In this document: in pieces, positions 44,563 to 55,893 of the stretch
How the letters are laid out: the number at the start of each line of letters is the position of its first letter
How positions within the stretch are numbered: the first letter of the stretch is position 1
Assembly (NCBI GenBank): GCA_003952965.2
Contig: CM025849.1
Span: 24,127,849 to 24,191,848, forward strand
Source of the DNA: Morella rubra
Taxonomy: Eukaryota > Streptophyta > Magnoliopsida > Fagales > Myricaceae
Length of the DNA stretch: 64,000 bases
Direction: 5' to 3'
Translations under genes and position numbers: made by a program
Notes under the pieces: generated by a model
Databases searched by the model: none
Told to the model about the DNA's origin: nothing
Seen by the model: the letters and a program-made list of their open reading frames with translations, nothing else

Positions 44563-45838
44563 GAAAACTTATGCTTTCGGTTCGATGATTATAGGGTCTT
44601 AGGAGATACTCTCATTAAGGTGATTGGGATGCTCTGCATAGGTTGCTTATCCGCTACAATATGGCTGAAGTACTGAATGCAACACTTAATTACCTTGGAC
44701 AAACTCTTCTTCAAATGGCTGTCGCCGAAGGATCACATGTCCACATTGTGGAGAAGTTGGTGGACCCAATGTCGGAGGAGGATTTAGAACTACGAGACGG
44801 TAGTGGCATGACAGCTATGGCTTGCGTTTCTGCTTTGGGAGATACACGGATGTTAGAGTGCATGCATCAAAAGAACAAAACCTTACTTACAATCCGTGCA
44901 GGGGCGGCTCCAACTATAGGCAGGGTAGGCAGTTGCCTAAGGCCCCCAAATTAGGGAGGCCCCAATTAAAAATTTTCTTTAATAGGTATATTTAAAAAAT
45001 ATTTAATGATAAGGTCTCAAAAATTTAACACTATTTGTATAGAATTTTAGTTAATTAATTTTTATTCTATAAAAAGACATAATAAATCTCCTTGATAAAC
45101 TGAACAATTAACTCTTCAGTGGTTTATAAAGTCTCCTTTATAGCATCATCAATCCTATAATGTCTAGTTAATTAATTTTTATTTTATAAAGAGGCCTATT
45201 AAATCTCTAAATGAACAATTAACTCTTCACCCTTTATAAAGTATCTTACATCAATAGATCAACCTAACCTAACATCTCTTTATTTAAAAGATATTAATTG
45301 CAAATTGATTCAAACTAAATTTCATATATAAAATCAATTTCCTATAAAATCTCCTTAAGATTAGTTGGCAATTGATTCGAGAAATCCTATAATATCTCAC
45401 ACCTAATTCATTAGATTTTTTTTACCGTTACTTGACAAACAAAAATAATTTCTAGCCGTTTATACCATCTAATCTATTTTAAAACATGAAGATCATGTTG
45501 ATATTGATAGTTTAGATTTGTTTTCAAAATTGAAAGTGTTAAAAGAAATTTTAAAAATAGAGACTTACACTCAATTGAAACATTAAACTATATAAAAAGA
45601 TTAGATTTGTTTTAACTAAATTTTTATTAATATTTTATTTTTATAAATTATTATAAAAGGCCTCACTTTGAGTTTCGCTTAAGGCCCCAATTACCTTAGA
45701 GCCTCCCCTGAATCCGTGATGGGATGGGTCGTATTCCACTTCAAGTAGCTCTGGAGGCTGGAAATATAGAAGTGGCTCACTACCTCTATTCTGTCACCCC
45801 TAAAGAACATATAATATGAGGCATCAAATACGAGACAA
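44563..45838 (+). pseudogene. ACD6/ITN1-like ankyrin exon 1, interrupted by a MITE
   Basis: After an acceptor (ACTAGCCAG, 44554-44562) the exon reads FDDYRVLGDTLIK. It then loses one base near 44619 and continues in another frame as DWDALHRLLIRYN, then LGQTLLQMAVAEGSHVHIVE and MSEEDLELRDGSGMTAMACV. These are ankyrin-repeat consensus features (G-x-T-x-L/A-x-x-A). At 44899-45710 an 812-bp MITE interrupts an arginine/aspartate codon junction. After it the repeat resumes (GMGRIPLQVALEAGNIEVAH, YLYSVTPKEHI) and meets TGA at about 45819. This layout is that of the large plant membrane-ankyrin family, which includes ACD6 (defence and salicylic acid signalling) and ITN1 (salt tolerance). The frameshift, stop and insertion make the copy non-functional. 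Confidence 0.7.
44899..45710. mobile_element. hAT-type MITE with perfect 8-bp target duplication
   Basis: Element ends CAGGGGCGGCTC and GAGCCTCCCCTG are inverted repeats with one mismatch. AATCCGTG is present on both sides (44891-44898 and 45711-45718), a perfect 8-bp duplication as made by hAT transposases. It is 812 bp, AT-rich, with AAGGCCCC subterminal phrases at both ends and no transposase. It lies inside an ankyrin exon. Confidence 0.9.
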
Positions 45839-47642
45839 TGGATTCTTGGCTGATTAGTGCCCTAATATTGGGGAATAAATTGGGCAAGGATCTCTAGCTA
45901 GACCTAACTATCTATTCCAGATCTAACTAAATCTACTTGCATGCAACAAACATCTTGCTTTGGACTTGCTCCGATGTGCAAAATGTGAGCTATTCTTCCA
46001 GACAGGAATGACCGCATCCCTTTGTACGTATTAGCATGCAGGCCTTCTGCATTCCCGAGTGGGAGCCGGTTCGTATTTTGGAAAAAATGGATCCACGCCT
46101 ATAAGTAGTCAGTCCGATCTTCTCTGATTTCCTTACCCTTTTTGTCTTTATGTTTTACAAAAAAAAAAAAAAAAGATTAAGCAAGAGCTCTTTTCTGTGA
46201 GGTTATTTATAACGTGTGTTTCTTTTGGGGCTCATAAGCTGCATAGATAATATGTTTTCGTGGCAAGCCGCCTAAGGCTTTGGTGGCAGGCTGAACTTTG
46301 TTATCTAATTGAAAGAACCAAAACGCTCCAACGTTTTGATGCTTATATATCTTGACAATGCATTTCTTTGGAGATCACAACAAGCCGAGAATAGTGGTGT
46401 AACACCCCAACGCGGATAAGATCTGGAGTATTTATGTCTTTTTATTGTTATTATTAAATGTTTAATTTTCATTATCCCTATTTTTTGATGCTTAAATATG
46501 TGTAAGATGAGTATTTTTAGTTTAACATGTGAAGAGATAAAGGCCTAATCTTATTTTTTATTTATTTTAAAAGTTAAAAGATTGAGGCAAAATTGTATTT
46601 TTGAATTTAAAAGTACTGAGATAGAAATTTAATCCTATATTTGAATTTAAAAGTGATGGGATAAAGTTCTAATCTTATGCTTGAATTTAAAAGTAAGGGA
46701 ATAAAGATCCAATCCTGCGTTTGAATTTAAAAGTTGAAGAGACAGAGGTCTATCCTAGTGGATTAATTAAACTCTATTTAATAAAAGTCCATAATTCTTA
46801 ATTTCGTAATTTATTTTGTTGAGTCCAAATGAGGGGCCTAATGAACTTTTTATGACCTCAAAACTAGAAAGAAAAAGGCCTTATCCTTATTAGACCAAGT
46901 CAGCCCATCAAAAATTGTTGTAAAACTTAACCTAAAGATAATGGTTTTCAAGTTTTGTTTACAATATATACATGTGAATGTAACTATATTTTAAAGATGG
47001 AGATGCATGTGAGTTTAAAAATGTTTTCAAAAGAAAATCTATCTCAACTATGTTTTTACTGATTATTCTACTCATTTTTAATTTTATGTTTTAAATGTCC
47101 AAACATGTAGGGAGACGAGTGTACGGGCTACAAAAAATAGCAAGGATTTTTACCTAAACTTAGAATAAGTATTTTCGCATGATGGATTCTTCTTGTAATT
47201 TTTTTATGATTATTATATCATTGCATGACTTTCCAAATAACCCTAATCTTTACTCTCTGTTGGTTTCTGTAGGATGTGCTCATCCTTTGTGGAGTATTTT
47301 CTTTACTTCGAAAATATTAATTACTTAATTAATTTCCCATAAGCAAATGTATTTATGAAATACGCAACTAACGCGATTTGTTATTTTTTTTTTTTTTTTT
47401 GGCTTTGCGAATACATATTAATGCAGCAACTCATTGGACTCTTTTTCTTTGAAAGGTATAACCATTCATGATCTATCCTCATTCCACTGATGAAATTCGG
47501 ACAGACTTAATCAGAGAAAATATTCTAGATATGAAGTTCTGATAAATATCACAGACAAAATGATCACCGAATTGATCAAAGTGCTGAAGATTACTGATAG
47601 GTACATACAACTCCTTATAAAATCTCTTTTCTTTTACCTCAA
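45839..47642. other. Intron-like DNA between ankyrin exons
   Basis: No further ankyrin repeat can be read. Poly-A near 46159 follows a TTTTGTCTTTATGTTTT phrase, and TGTAACACCCCAACGCGG at 46398 looks like the start of a transposon, but no matching end was found. AAAAGT..GGGATAAAG(T/A)-type phrases repeat at 46520-46750 with a spacing near 55 bp. Confidence 0.4.
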
Positions 47643-47850
47643 AGCTGAGTTTGGATCGAATGAATTTTTTTTCAAGTTGAAGGTATGTTGAAAAGTTATG
47701 TTAGATTTATGTGGGATTCTGTGTGAAAAAGTTTTATGTTAGGGTTTGTAAAAATTGTATAGTTTGTTTTTAAAAAATGATATTGGAGTGGTGAAAAAAT
47801 AATTTGAATTTAAAAAAAAAAAAATTCTTGACATGCATCCAAACTAGGCT
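47643..47850. mobile_element. MITE, GGCTG(A/T)(G/A)TTTGGAT family, member 3
   Basis: Starts AGCTGAGTTTGGAT and ends ATCCAAACTAGGCT, good terminal inverted repeats. The T/A-rich interior has the phrases GAAAAAGTTTTATGTTAG and GGAGTGGTGAAAAAA, shared with the copies at 11996 and 12709. The target duplication is unclear. Confidence 0.6.
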
Positions 47851-48330
47851 ATGAAAAAAGAAAAAAAAAAAAAAATCCCTTTAGCAAAACTTTTTTAAAA
47901 TGTTTTTTCTCAAGTTTTTTTTTTTTTTTTTTTTGGTTTTGGCCCCAAAATTTATTTCGGTTATAACTGACCTCTCTAAGATTCAATGCATGCATGTGGG
48001 CGCAACACGCTCGGTTATATTCATCATATATGGTAACAATGTACGTACATGCCATATATGTGGGCCCCACACGCCTTGTAATAGTATTTTTGAAATGAAT
48101 ATATGTTAGTTTTCTAACTTGATTAAGTAAGTGGATTTCTTCCTCACATTACAGTACGAGGTTGGCTGCCATATCGGCTAATGTCGAATCTTCATAAGCT
48201 TTTAGGTACATATATACACTCAATTAATTTCTTTTATTTTTTATTAATTAAATTTTTTTTTTGTATCTGCTTTGTTCTTGCCATCAATCTACTACTTTTT
48301 TTGAGTTAATGCTGATGTTTTGATTACTGA
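47851..48330. other. Intron-like DNA with homopolymer runs
   Basis: A-run near 47863 and T-run near 47917. Poly-F and poly-K frames across them are artefacts. No gene seen. Confidence 0.4.
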
Positions 48331-48761
48331 CTTAGGAATGAGGCATATATAATGAAGCTTCATGCCAATCCCGCGAACTTCTAGAGCTGACGTGCAAACA
48401 AATGGATTCTATGAATAATTTACAAGCTGGGACTCGATTTTCCGATGCCATATTTCGGGCTACGCGCGAAGGGGTTGTTGAGATTGTACGTGAAATTTTG
48501 AAAGCAAATCCAAGTCTTGTGGAGAAAAAAGATGAAAAATCAAGAACCATATTTTCGTTCGCTGTCCTATGTCGTCAAGCTAGAATTTGGAACCTCTTAA
48601 ATGGGCTCCCAAGGAAAGGAAAGATCAAATATTGTTTGGTCCAGCTGATGGTTCCGGAAACACCATATTACATATGGCAGCAACAGTAGACACTTCCACT
48701 CAACTTCTACATAATAACAAGTGCAGCGTTCCAGATGCAGAGAGAACTTCAATGGTTTAAG
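48331..48761 (+). pseudogene. ACD6/ITN1-like ankyrin exon 2
   Basis: The plus strand reads LQAGTRFSDAIFRATREGVV, then EIVREILKANPSLVEKKDEK, SFAVLCRQARIWNLLNGL, and after a frame change DGSGNTILHMAATVDTSTQL. It ends, after another change, MQRELQWFK at a GT donor (48761/48762). The ILHMAA phrase and the REL(Q/K)WFK exon end are typical of the last ankyrin repeats just before the PGG exon in this family. At least two small indels break the frame. The following intron, 48762-49435, ends in TTTGCAG. Confidence 0.7.
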
Positions 48762-49435
48762 GTTATAAATTCTCTCAAACTCTTTTTTTCTCTACACTTT
48801 TTTATGCTTACAATTAAGTTGGGATGTTTATCTAATTTTGTAGAAGATTATCTAATATTATACTTTCTTTCCCTATATATTATGGAACACAAGATCTTCA
48901 TTGAAAATGTCAATTAATTACTGGGATTGAAATGGAATTCAAGTATATAGAATGCTACGGGGCCAGCATAGAATAGGAGTAGTCTTCTGCGCGAGCAATG
49001 TGACTTAATTGCATACTAATGCTAAGACTGAACCTATCTGATTTCTTCTAGAAATATCTCCAGCATCCACCATGAATATCATCATTACCAGCAAGATCCA
49101 CCATGAAATGACTTTATTGCTTAATAAATACTTCCCTTGAGTTTGAATAGGCGATCAGCTATCATAAATAATTAAACGACACGGAAAGGAATTTCAATAG
49201 CCAAAACTAGTAGCCTAAAGACCTTATAATAATAGGATAATGAAAACTATTTGTTGAATTCACTAGGTTTTGAATCTCTAAATAAAACATATCTTACTAC
49301 CTTATAATATCTCAATTAATGAAACTATAATTTGTAGATTGTAATTATTAAATCTGCAAGATCTTAACTAACTTGTAGGAATTCATAATTTGTGTATATA
49401 CTGCTTCAACTTATAAGATTTGGATTAATTTGCAG
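48762..49435 (+). other. Intron between the ankyrin and PGG exons
   Basis: GT (48762) to AG (49435), AT-rich, 674 bp. Joining across it keeps the family reading (ELQWFK then EIEGITPP). Confidence 0.65.
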
Positions 49436-50023
49436 GAGATAGAGGGAATCACACCTCCTTGGATGAGTGAAGCTCTAAATTTTGAAAACATGAGACCGAA
49501 AGAAATTTTTACACGTGACCATAAAGAGATTGTAAAGGAAGGAGAAAAATGGATGAAGGGCACGGCAACTTCGTGTACGGTGGTTGGGGCGCTCATTGTC
49601 ACAATTATGTTTGCCGTGGCCTTTGCTGTTCCTGGTGGTAACAATCAAGAGACAGGGCTCCCTATATTCTCAAAGGACAAGTTATTTGCATTGTTTATCA
49701 TATTCGATGCATTATCACTCTTTTCTTCCACAACATCAGTATTGATGTTTTTGGGAATTCTCACATCACGTTATGCAGAAGAAGATTTCCTCAAATCCTT
49801 GCCTCAGAAAATGATAATCGGCCTTTCCACTCTTTTCTTCTCTATTGCTACCATGATGATGGCCTTTTGTGTAGCTCTCTTCATTATGCATCCTGGAAAA
49901 TCATGGATGGTCATTCCTATCACTTGCCTTGCAAGTGTGCCAGTTAGCTTATTTGTATTTATGTAGTTTTCCCTTCTTGTTGACATGATTAAGTCAATAT
50001 ATGGACCAAGCATCTTTGTATGA
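49436..50023 (+). pseudogene. ACD6/ITN1-like PGG-domain exon with premature stop
   Basis: The exon reads EIEGITPPWMSEALNFENM, then the PGG domain: FTRDHKEIVKEGEKWMKGTA, CTVVGALIVTIMFAVAFAVP, GGNNQETGLPIF. Four hydrophobic membrane segments follow in order: VGALIVTIMFAVAFAV, LFALFIIFDALSLFSS, IIGLSTLFFSIATMMMAF and WMVIPITCLASVPVSLFVF. A TAG at 49964-49966 ends the open frame, but the same frame goes on for 18 codons (FSLLVDMIKSIYGPSIFV) to TGA at 50021-50023, matching the family's usual C-terminus. This is a nonsense change removing only the last residues. On its own the exon is nearly intact, but upstream exons are broken. Known members are membrane-bound ankyrin proteins in stress and defence signalling. 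Confidence 0.8.
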
Positions 50024-51064
50024 AAATGAAACTGAGTTTAAGTATACACTTGTCATGTAATGTAGTTTCTCTAGTAATTTACTGTTCAAAGATGATGAAT
50101 TCCCTCTTTTACAAAATATCAATTATCATTCAGTCACCGTATTCTACGAATATTGGCACGACTATTTGTTTAAAACCAAGTTTAGAGCCAATACTATACC
50201 TAGAGGGGGTGAATATATATTTAAAAAATTATAACAACTTTTTCTTTCACAGAAAATACCAAATTAATATTCAATCAAATGAAAAACACAATCTGTCAAA
50301 TCTGGGATTCCAGTCATATGACTCAAGACTAACTGTAATTTGACTATAAATAAAACATTTTTTTGACAGAACAGTAGAATCTTCAAATCAAGATTGTTCA
50401 ATTAAACTTAAAGATTCTCTGATGCCTTTGTTAATCACTGTTTTTCTATATCTTTTGTTTACTGGTTCTATTCTTAGTGTGAAAGAATGGTTTACCTCCT
50501 TTTTTCTGTGTCCCTTCTTTTATTCTTTTTCTGTTGTTTTTGCACTGGGCCTAGCCTAGTGTCCCTTCCTTGCTTCTCATTGGTCTTGAGAGTGAACGGT
50601 CCTACCAGGCCTCCTCTACACATTTATTGAGCACCTGGATCCGTCCTCTCTCCCTCTCCTATTGGCCCTAGGAATGGCAATCCCTGCCCGTTTATTAAAT
50701 GAGCAGATATTATTCTCCACACTATGTTTCTATCAGAGAATCAGATGACAGTTTTTCCATCGTCGTCTATCAGGATGATGAGACCTGCCATTAAGAGGGT
50801 TATCTGTTCTCCTCTCTATTTGGCTTTTGTAGGGGGCGTGGGTTTGAGGTGGGCCCCAGCCCTTTCCCTTATTATTTCCTGGGCTTTGTTCCTTTTTATT
50901 GGGCTTCAATAATGGCTGTATCCACTTGGGCCAATAAAAACTACCCCATCCGAAATAATTTCAGAAATTTGTTTGCTAATTTGGGAGAAGAAGAGAAATA
51001 TTTGGAAAAATAGAACATGGAAATACATGACCCTTTGTTTGCTATATTAATCCAGCTTGGTTGT
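50024..51064. other. Intergenic DNA
   Basis: No gene recognised downstream of the PGG exon. Frames at 50020-50343 and 50724-50912 lack domain features. CT-rich phrases and GGGCCT/GGCCCA motifs near 50840-50930 could be promoter-like, but nothing supports a transcript. Confidence 0.4.
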
Positions 51065-51390
51065 CTCATCGTCTGAGCTCTCAGGTCTTCAAAAAAAAAA
51101 AAAGGGTTATAAGACCAGGGTCATTGAATACGGCCAGCCTATCCTATCATGTCCTTAAGTACTTGTCTACGGCCAGTAGCTGAGAGGCTCTTCCCGGTGG
51201 GATTTAGAAGCCGGAAGTTTTGCGAGAAAAGTCAGCCCAGCACAGGCCCAGCCCGCATGTAATTTCTTCCTTTTTTGCATCACTTTTTCCTTTGCTCGAA
51301 TATTGTGCCGTCAAGTTTAACTACTAATTTCACTTGAGTTTTTGCATCTCTTCTACTTTGTTCCATGTGATTGACACACTCAGCCATATT
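51065..51390 (+). repeat. CRR42 upstream module without the gene (copy 5)
   Basis: Matches 30990-31315: GCTCTCAGGTCTTCAA, ACGGCCAGTAGCTGAGAGGC, GGATTTAGAAGCCGGAAGTT and AAGTTTAACTACTAATTTCA. It is cut at about 51390 by the LTR of the Copia element. Confidence 0.7.
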
Positions 51391-51949
51391 TGTGACCTTC
51401 ACTATAGTTTATGCGGAATTAAACTAAATAAATAACATTCTTTCTACAAAACATCAATCAGGATTTATAATTGCAATTGCGGATTCGATTACTTACCTTG
51501 ATACAGGAATTCAGGAATCCACAAGTGTTCAACCTGCTTCATGATCAATCCAAAGCTCAGCAATTCAAATAGCAACTAAGATGTGCCTCCTAAGAAATTT
51601 ATGTAACTCTCTCATTGTGGGATTTCTCTAATAGGTTCTGATGGCCAACCCCTTGAATATATATAGTTATATTTATAGGCTTGGGAAACCCTAGAGAGAG
51701 CATAAGACATAGGATTCTTAGGGATCTCAAATTTCAGCATAGGATTAAACTGAAGAACTCTTTTTTTAATAAAATTAGGGCTTCTACTAATTACAATCAT
51801 GTCATCAACATATTGTAATTGACCCCTGAAATTTGAGATTATTTGCAAAACCTTTACATAATAATTTAATTCCTTCCACAACTATATTCCATATGAGATA
51901 TTTAGGACTAGATTAATCATTTGGTTATCAAGAGCACATAATTCTAACA
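51391..51949 (-). repeat. 3' LTR of the Copia element
   Basis: On the minus strand it begins TGTTAGAATTATGTGC at 51949, directly after a purine-rich tract (complement of 51950-51966, GGGCAAATGGGAGAT), the expected polypurine primer. The other boundary is set at about 51391 (GGTCACA on the minus strand), where the CRR42 module is interrupted. Confidence 0.6.
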
Positions 51950-51966
51950 ATCTCCCATTTGCCCTC

Positions 51967-52980
51967 AGAACCAAATATCACCATCACGTCTATGTCATGT
52001 AAAAACTTGAATTTCTTAGTTCACAACTCAGTTGAACCACCAAACAATTTTGAAATATATATAATATACTTTTATGTATTCATAAAATAATTTTGCAAAA
52101 CACACCGGCCAGATTTCTTTTGGTCCAACACTTATATGAACATTAACTGAATATACTGTCTCTCCAAAAGAGTGGTGGATTCCTTGTTGAGCATTCATAT
52201 AACTCATCCATCACCACACAACCCAACATGTCCGTATATAGTCCTGAATGGACATCACCGGTTGACAACATCAAAGTATGTGTACATAATAAATGAATAA
52301 ATACAAACCTCTCAGGTCTAAGGACAATATACGAATTGTGACAGAACAACCTTTAACTGACAATAATCATTCCAAAAGGCGTTCTTAATCGGATCCTGTT
52401 CAGTGTATGTACTGTTAAAATGACACCACACGTCTCTTAAGGTCATACCTCAATGATGGAATCAATCATTCTATCGTACAACAAGTGTAGACTTTATGAC
52501 ACAAAGTCTAGAACAATTTCAGGCTTACAAGGAACTGAAAAAGTCATTATTCCCTGCCTTTGATTCATTAATCATTGGCATGATTTTTCTACAATGTTAC
52601 CTGAACAAATTTACATACATAACATCTCAGTTACGTATAAATCCATAACAACAATAATATATGTGAAAAAAAATAAATAAACTTTTATTAACAAATAATA
52701 AAGGAAAAACAAAACGTCAAACCCAATCATACATATATCTCAAACCCATGTCCTTAAATATGTTTCTCAAACACTTTCTGAGATAAAGGCTTTATAAATG
52801 GATCAGCTAAATTATCAGCTGATGCAACCTTCACCATTGTGACATCACCTCTGGATATGATATCACGTATTAGGTGAAAAACGACGTTCTATGTGCTTCG
52901 TCCTTTGAGACCTTGGTTCCACTACCTGTGCAATTGCACCATTGTTATCGCAGTATAAAAAATAGGCACCTCAATGTGAA
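51967..52980 (-). other. Copia element region between RNase H and the 3' LTR
   Basis: Non-coding on both strands. The element's coding remnants end near 52980. Confidence 0.45.
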
Positions 52981-53363
52981 GGGACAACTTCAAGTTCTTG
53001 AATGAACTTGTGAATCACACAAGCTTCCTTTGCAGCTTCACTTGCAGCAACATATTCTGCCTCAGTTGTAGAATCAGCAGTAATACTTTGCTTGAAACTT
53101 CCAACTAAATGCTCGTTTGCCAAGAAGGAACAAAAAACCTGGATGTTGATCTTCTATCATCAATGTCTGATTGAAAGTCCGAATCTGTATATCTTTGTAT
53201 TTCTCAAATACCTGAGGATATGCTTCACTACTGACCAATATTCTGGACCTGGATTGGATTGGTATCTACTCACAAATCTAACTGCGTGATTGATATTAGG
53301 TCTAGTACAAAGCATAACATACATGAGACTCCCTACAGCTGAAGCATAATGGCAGTTACTCAT
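52980..53363 (-). pseudogene. Copia RNase H region
   Basis: Minus-strand codons give SNCHYASAVGSLMYVMLCTR, then PNINHAVRFVSRYQSNPG and YWSVVKHILRYLRNTKIYR, all typical of the stretch joining RT and RNase H in Copia polyproteins. Near 53080-53010 the RNase H core is recognisable as ADSTTEAEYVAASEAAKE. Frameshifts separate the pieces. Confidence 0.75.
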
Positions 53364-53399
53364 CTTCTCTTTTCTTCAGGTGTTTTTGGACACATCTGC

Positions 53400-54116
53400 T
53401 TAGAGAGATGAATTCCATGTCTAAAGGGTAGAAACCCTTTCTTGGAATTTACCATGCTAAATCTAGCAATATCCTGTCAATATAATTGACCTGTGAGAGA
53501 CCCAATAATCTCTTCTTTCGGTCTCTAAACACTTTGATCCCGAGTATTTAGGATGCTTCCCCAAGGTCTTTCATTGAAAATTGGTTAGACAACCACATTT
53601 TCCAGATGACAAAGCCCCTACATCATTCCCAATGAGTAGTATGTCATCTACATAAAGAACCAAAAAAGTGATAGTACTCCACTATCCTTCTTGTAGACAT
53701 AAGGTTCATCCATGTTTTGTGAGAAACCAAACACTTTGATTGACTAATTAAACGGATGTTCCAAACATGTGATGCTTGTTTTAGGCCATAAATAGATTTC
53801 TCTAATTTGCACACTTTTGATTCATTTTCCCGAGAATATGAAATCTTCTGGTTGGTCCTATAAATTTCTTCATGGATGTGCCCATTAAGATGCGGTTTCA
53901 CATCCATCTGTCATATTCATAATCATAGTATGCTGCAATTGCCAATAGAATCCTTATGGACTTTAGCATAGCTACTGGTGAAAAGGTTTCCTCATAATCA
54001 ATACTAGCCTTTTGAGTATACCCCTTCTGCAACCAAGAAAGCCTAGCTTTAAAGGTTCTACTTTCTTGTTGGTCCAAGTAATTCCTTTTGTAAGACATTA
54101 TAGCAACTAATAGCAC
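53400..54116 (-). pseudogene. Copia reverse transcriptase region
   Basis: The N-terminal RT part at 54116-53898 contains [20 protein letters not shown] and then [20 protein letters not shown]. The middle part at 53907-53644 contains [16 protein letters not shown] and VCKLEKSIYGLKQASHVW. The catalytic YVDD box lies near 53655-53643 (VLYVDDILL). The pieces are in different frames with stops, so no active enzyme can be made. The first aspartate box, usually a VKTAFLNG type, is changed to VKPHLNG. Confidence 0.8.
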
Positions 54117-54299
54117 TTAATGCCTTCCGGTTTGTCCACCAAGTAAATACATTGTTTGAATATCATGGAGTCATCTCTGATTGCATGGCCACATATCAAT
54201 GCTTAGCTCTTTGTCTTTCATAGCTCTAGTATAATACAAGGATCAATCTCCAGTCCCTCAAAATCCATTTGATAAATCTCATTTAACAAACTGAATTTT

Positions 54300-55390
54300 A
54301 CTAGAGGTCTTATAATCCTTTTACTACGACGAGGCTCTTGTGCTCTACAGGTTCAGTTTGATTAGTAGGAATAATCACTTGATCCTCATTTTTCTCTTCT
54401 ATTCTATCAGTCACTGTACTATCTCTTTGCTCATCAAGAGCAACTCTACTCTTAGTTTCATTCAAACTATAATCCTCTTCAAGAAAGGTAGCATTCTGCT
54501 AAACAAACACTTTGTTTTCATTGGGATTGTAGAAGTAAAACCAGTAGTCATTTTGGGATAGCCTACAAATAGGCACATATCAGTCCTTGATCCCAGCTTT
54601 ATGACATTAAACCTTTTAACATGAGCTGGAAAAACCCATATCTTAATATGATTTAGGCTTGACTTCTTGCCATCCATAACTCATATTTGGGTATTAGGAA
54701 CTGATTTTGTAGGGATTCTGTTTAACAAGTAAACAGCGGTCTCCAAAGCATGTCCCCAAAATGATATGGCAACTCAGATATGCTCATCATGGAACGAACA
54801 TATCAATATGGTTCTATTCCTTCTCTTTGCAACACCATTGTGCTGTGGTGTGCCTCCTCTATTGGAGCGAATCATTTTAATGGATTTTCCAATCTGTTTC
54901 TTAACTTCATTGTGGAATTTCCTTGAACTTTTTAAAAGATTCGATTTATGCTTTATCAGGTATAGATAACCATTCCTGGATAATCATCAATGAAAGTAAT
55001 GAAATAAGAGAAACCTCCTCTTGCCATGTGGTTGAAGGGACTACAAACATCAGTATGTATTAATCCTAACACTTTTGTGGCTCTATTTCCTTTTCCTGTA
55101 AAAGGACTTTTAGTATCTTTCCTTGTAAGCAGGGCTCACAGATTGGAATAGGGCAATTTTTCAGAAATTGCAATGGACCATCCCTTACCAATCTATTGAT
55201 CCTATCAATATTGGCATGACCAAAGTCTTAGATGCCACAAGTAAGTTGGATTAACATCCCTTTTCCTCTTAAGGGATAACACACTAGAATCAATCATTTC
55301 AATATTATTCAAAGAATTATTAACATTCAAAAGATAAAGACCATCATAAATAATTCTAAGGAGCACCGTGATGTCTTCCAGCTGCTCCAA
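54300..55390 (-). pseudogene. Copia integrase and GAG-pre-integrase region
   Basis: At 55390-55205 the minus strand reads DGLYLLNVNNSLNNIEMIDS and then VNPTYLWHLRLW, the GAG-pre-integrase segment, with the usual HLRLGH changed to HLRLWS. Near 55010-54950 the integrase core phrase FITFIDDYPGMVIYT is recognisable on the minus strand. At 54677-54462 the C-terminal part reads HIKIWVFPAHVKR, then CLFVGYP, as in Copia integrases. Stops and frame changes are present throughout. Confidence 0.7.
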
Positions 55391-55485
55391 GCGTCCTTCT
55401 CACCAGAAACCATCCGCTGACAGTTCAAGGGCATGAAAGAAAGGGAAAAGTACCGAGAAACCGCTCCTACTCCAGAGGCCCATAC

Positions 55486-55893
55486 ATGTACAGGTCAGGG
55501 TTTTGTAAAAATCGTTTTGTGCAAGATTTTCGGAATAGGAAAGTTCTTGCTTGTCGTTGGGCTGATTTCAAATGGTTTAGTGAGAGTGGCTTTGATTTTA
55601 AGGAGATGTTTGATTATCAAGGATTGAGTGTTTTTGTGAATTTGAAAGTGGATTGTTATGTTTATTTGGTGAAGTTGGTTTATGGAAACTTTCAATATTC
55701 AAAAGCTGAGGATGCAAGTAGTTATGTTAATGGGAAGCAATTAGACCTGTCGATTGCTTCATTAAACGCCTTGGTCTCTGCCCCTAATGGTGGAAAGAAG
55801 TTCTTTGATGCCTATGGATGGTTGGGTATGTCTGAAGTTGAGCCAATAGATATTCTTTGGGTTGTGTTGGATAATCCAACTAAAATGAAGTGA
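55486..55893 (+). pseudogene. Plant transposon-associated domain (Gag-like) remnant
   Basis: An open frame of 135 codons reads FRNRKVLACRWADFKWFSES, then FDYQGLSVFVNLKVDCYVYL, VKLVYGNFQY, and YVNGKQLDLSIASLNALVSA. The pattern (opening FxxR, W.DF, then hydrophobic V.LVY.NF, V.GK.L.LS...L) resembles the domain annotated as putative plant transposon protein in many Gypsy-like ORFs. It ends soon after IDILWVVLD. No protease or polymerase follows. The family call is from memory of the pattern. Confidence 0.4.

Noticed and set aside
46398-47280. Possible LTR starting TGTAACACCCC
   Set aside because: No matching CA end or 5-bp target duplication was found.
48332-48550. 72-residue minus-strand frame
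   Set aside because: Antisense of the ankyrin exon, which has family motifs on the plus strand.
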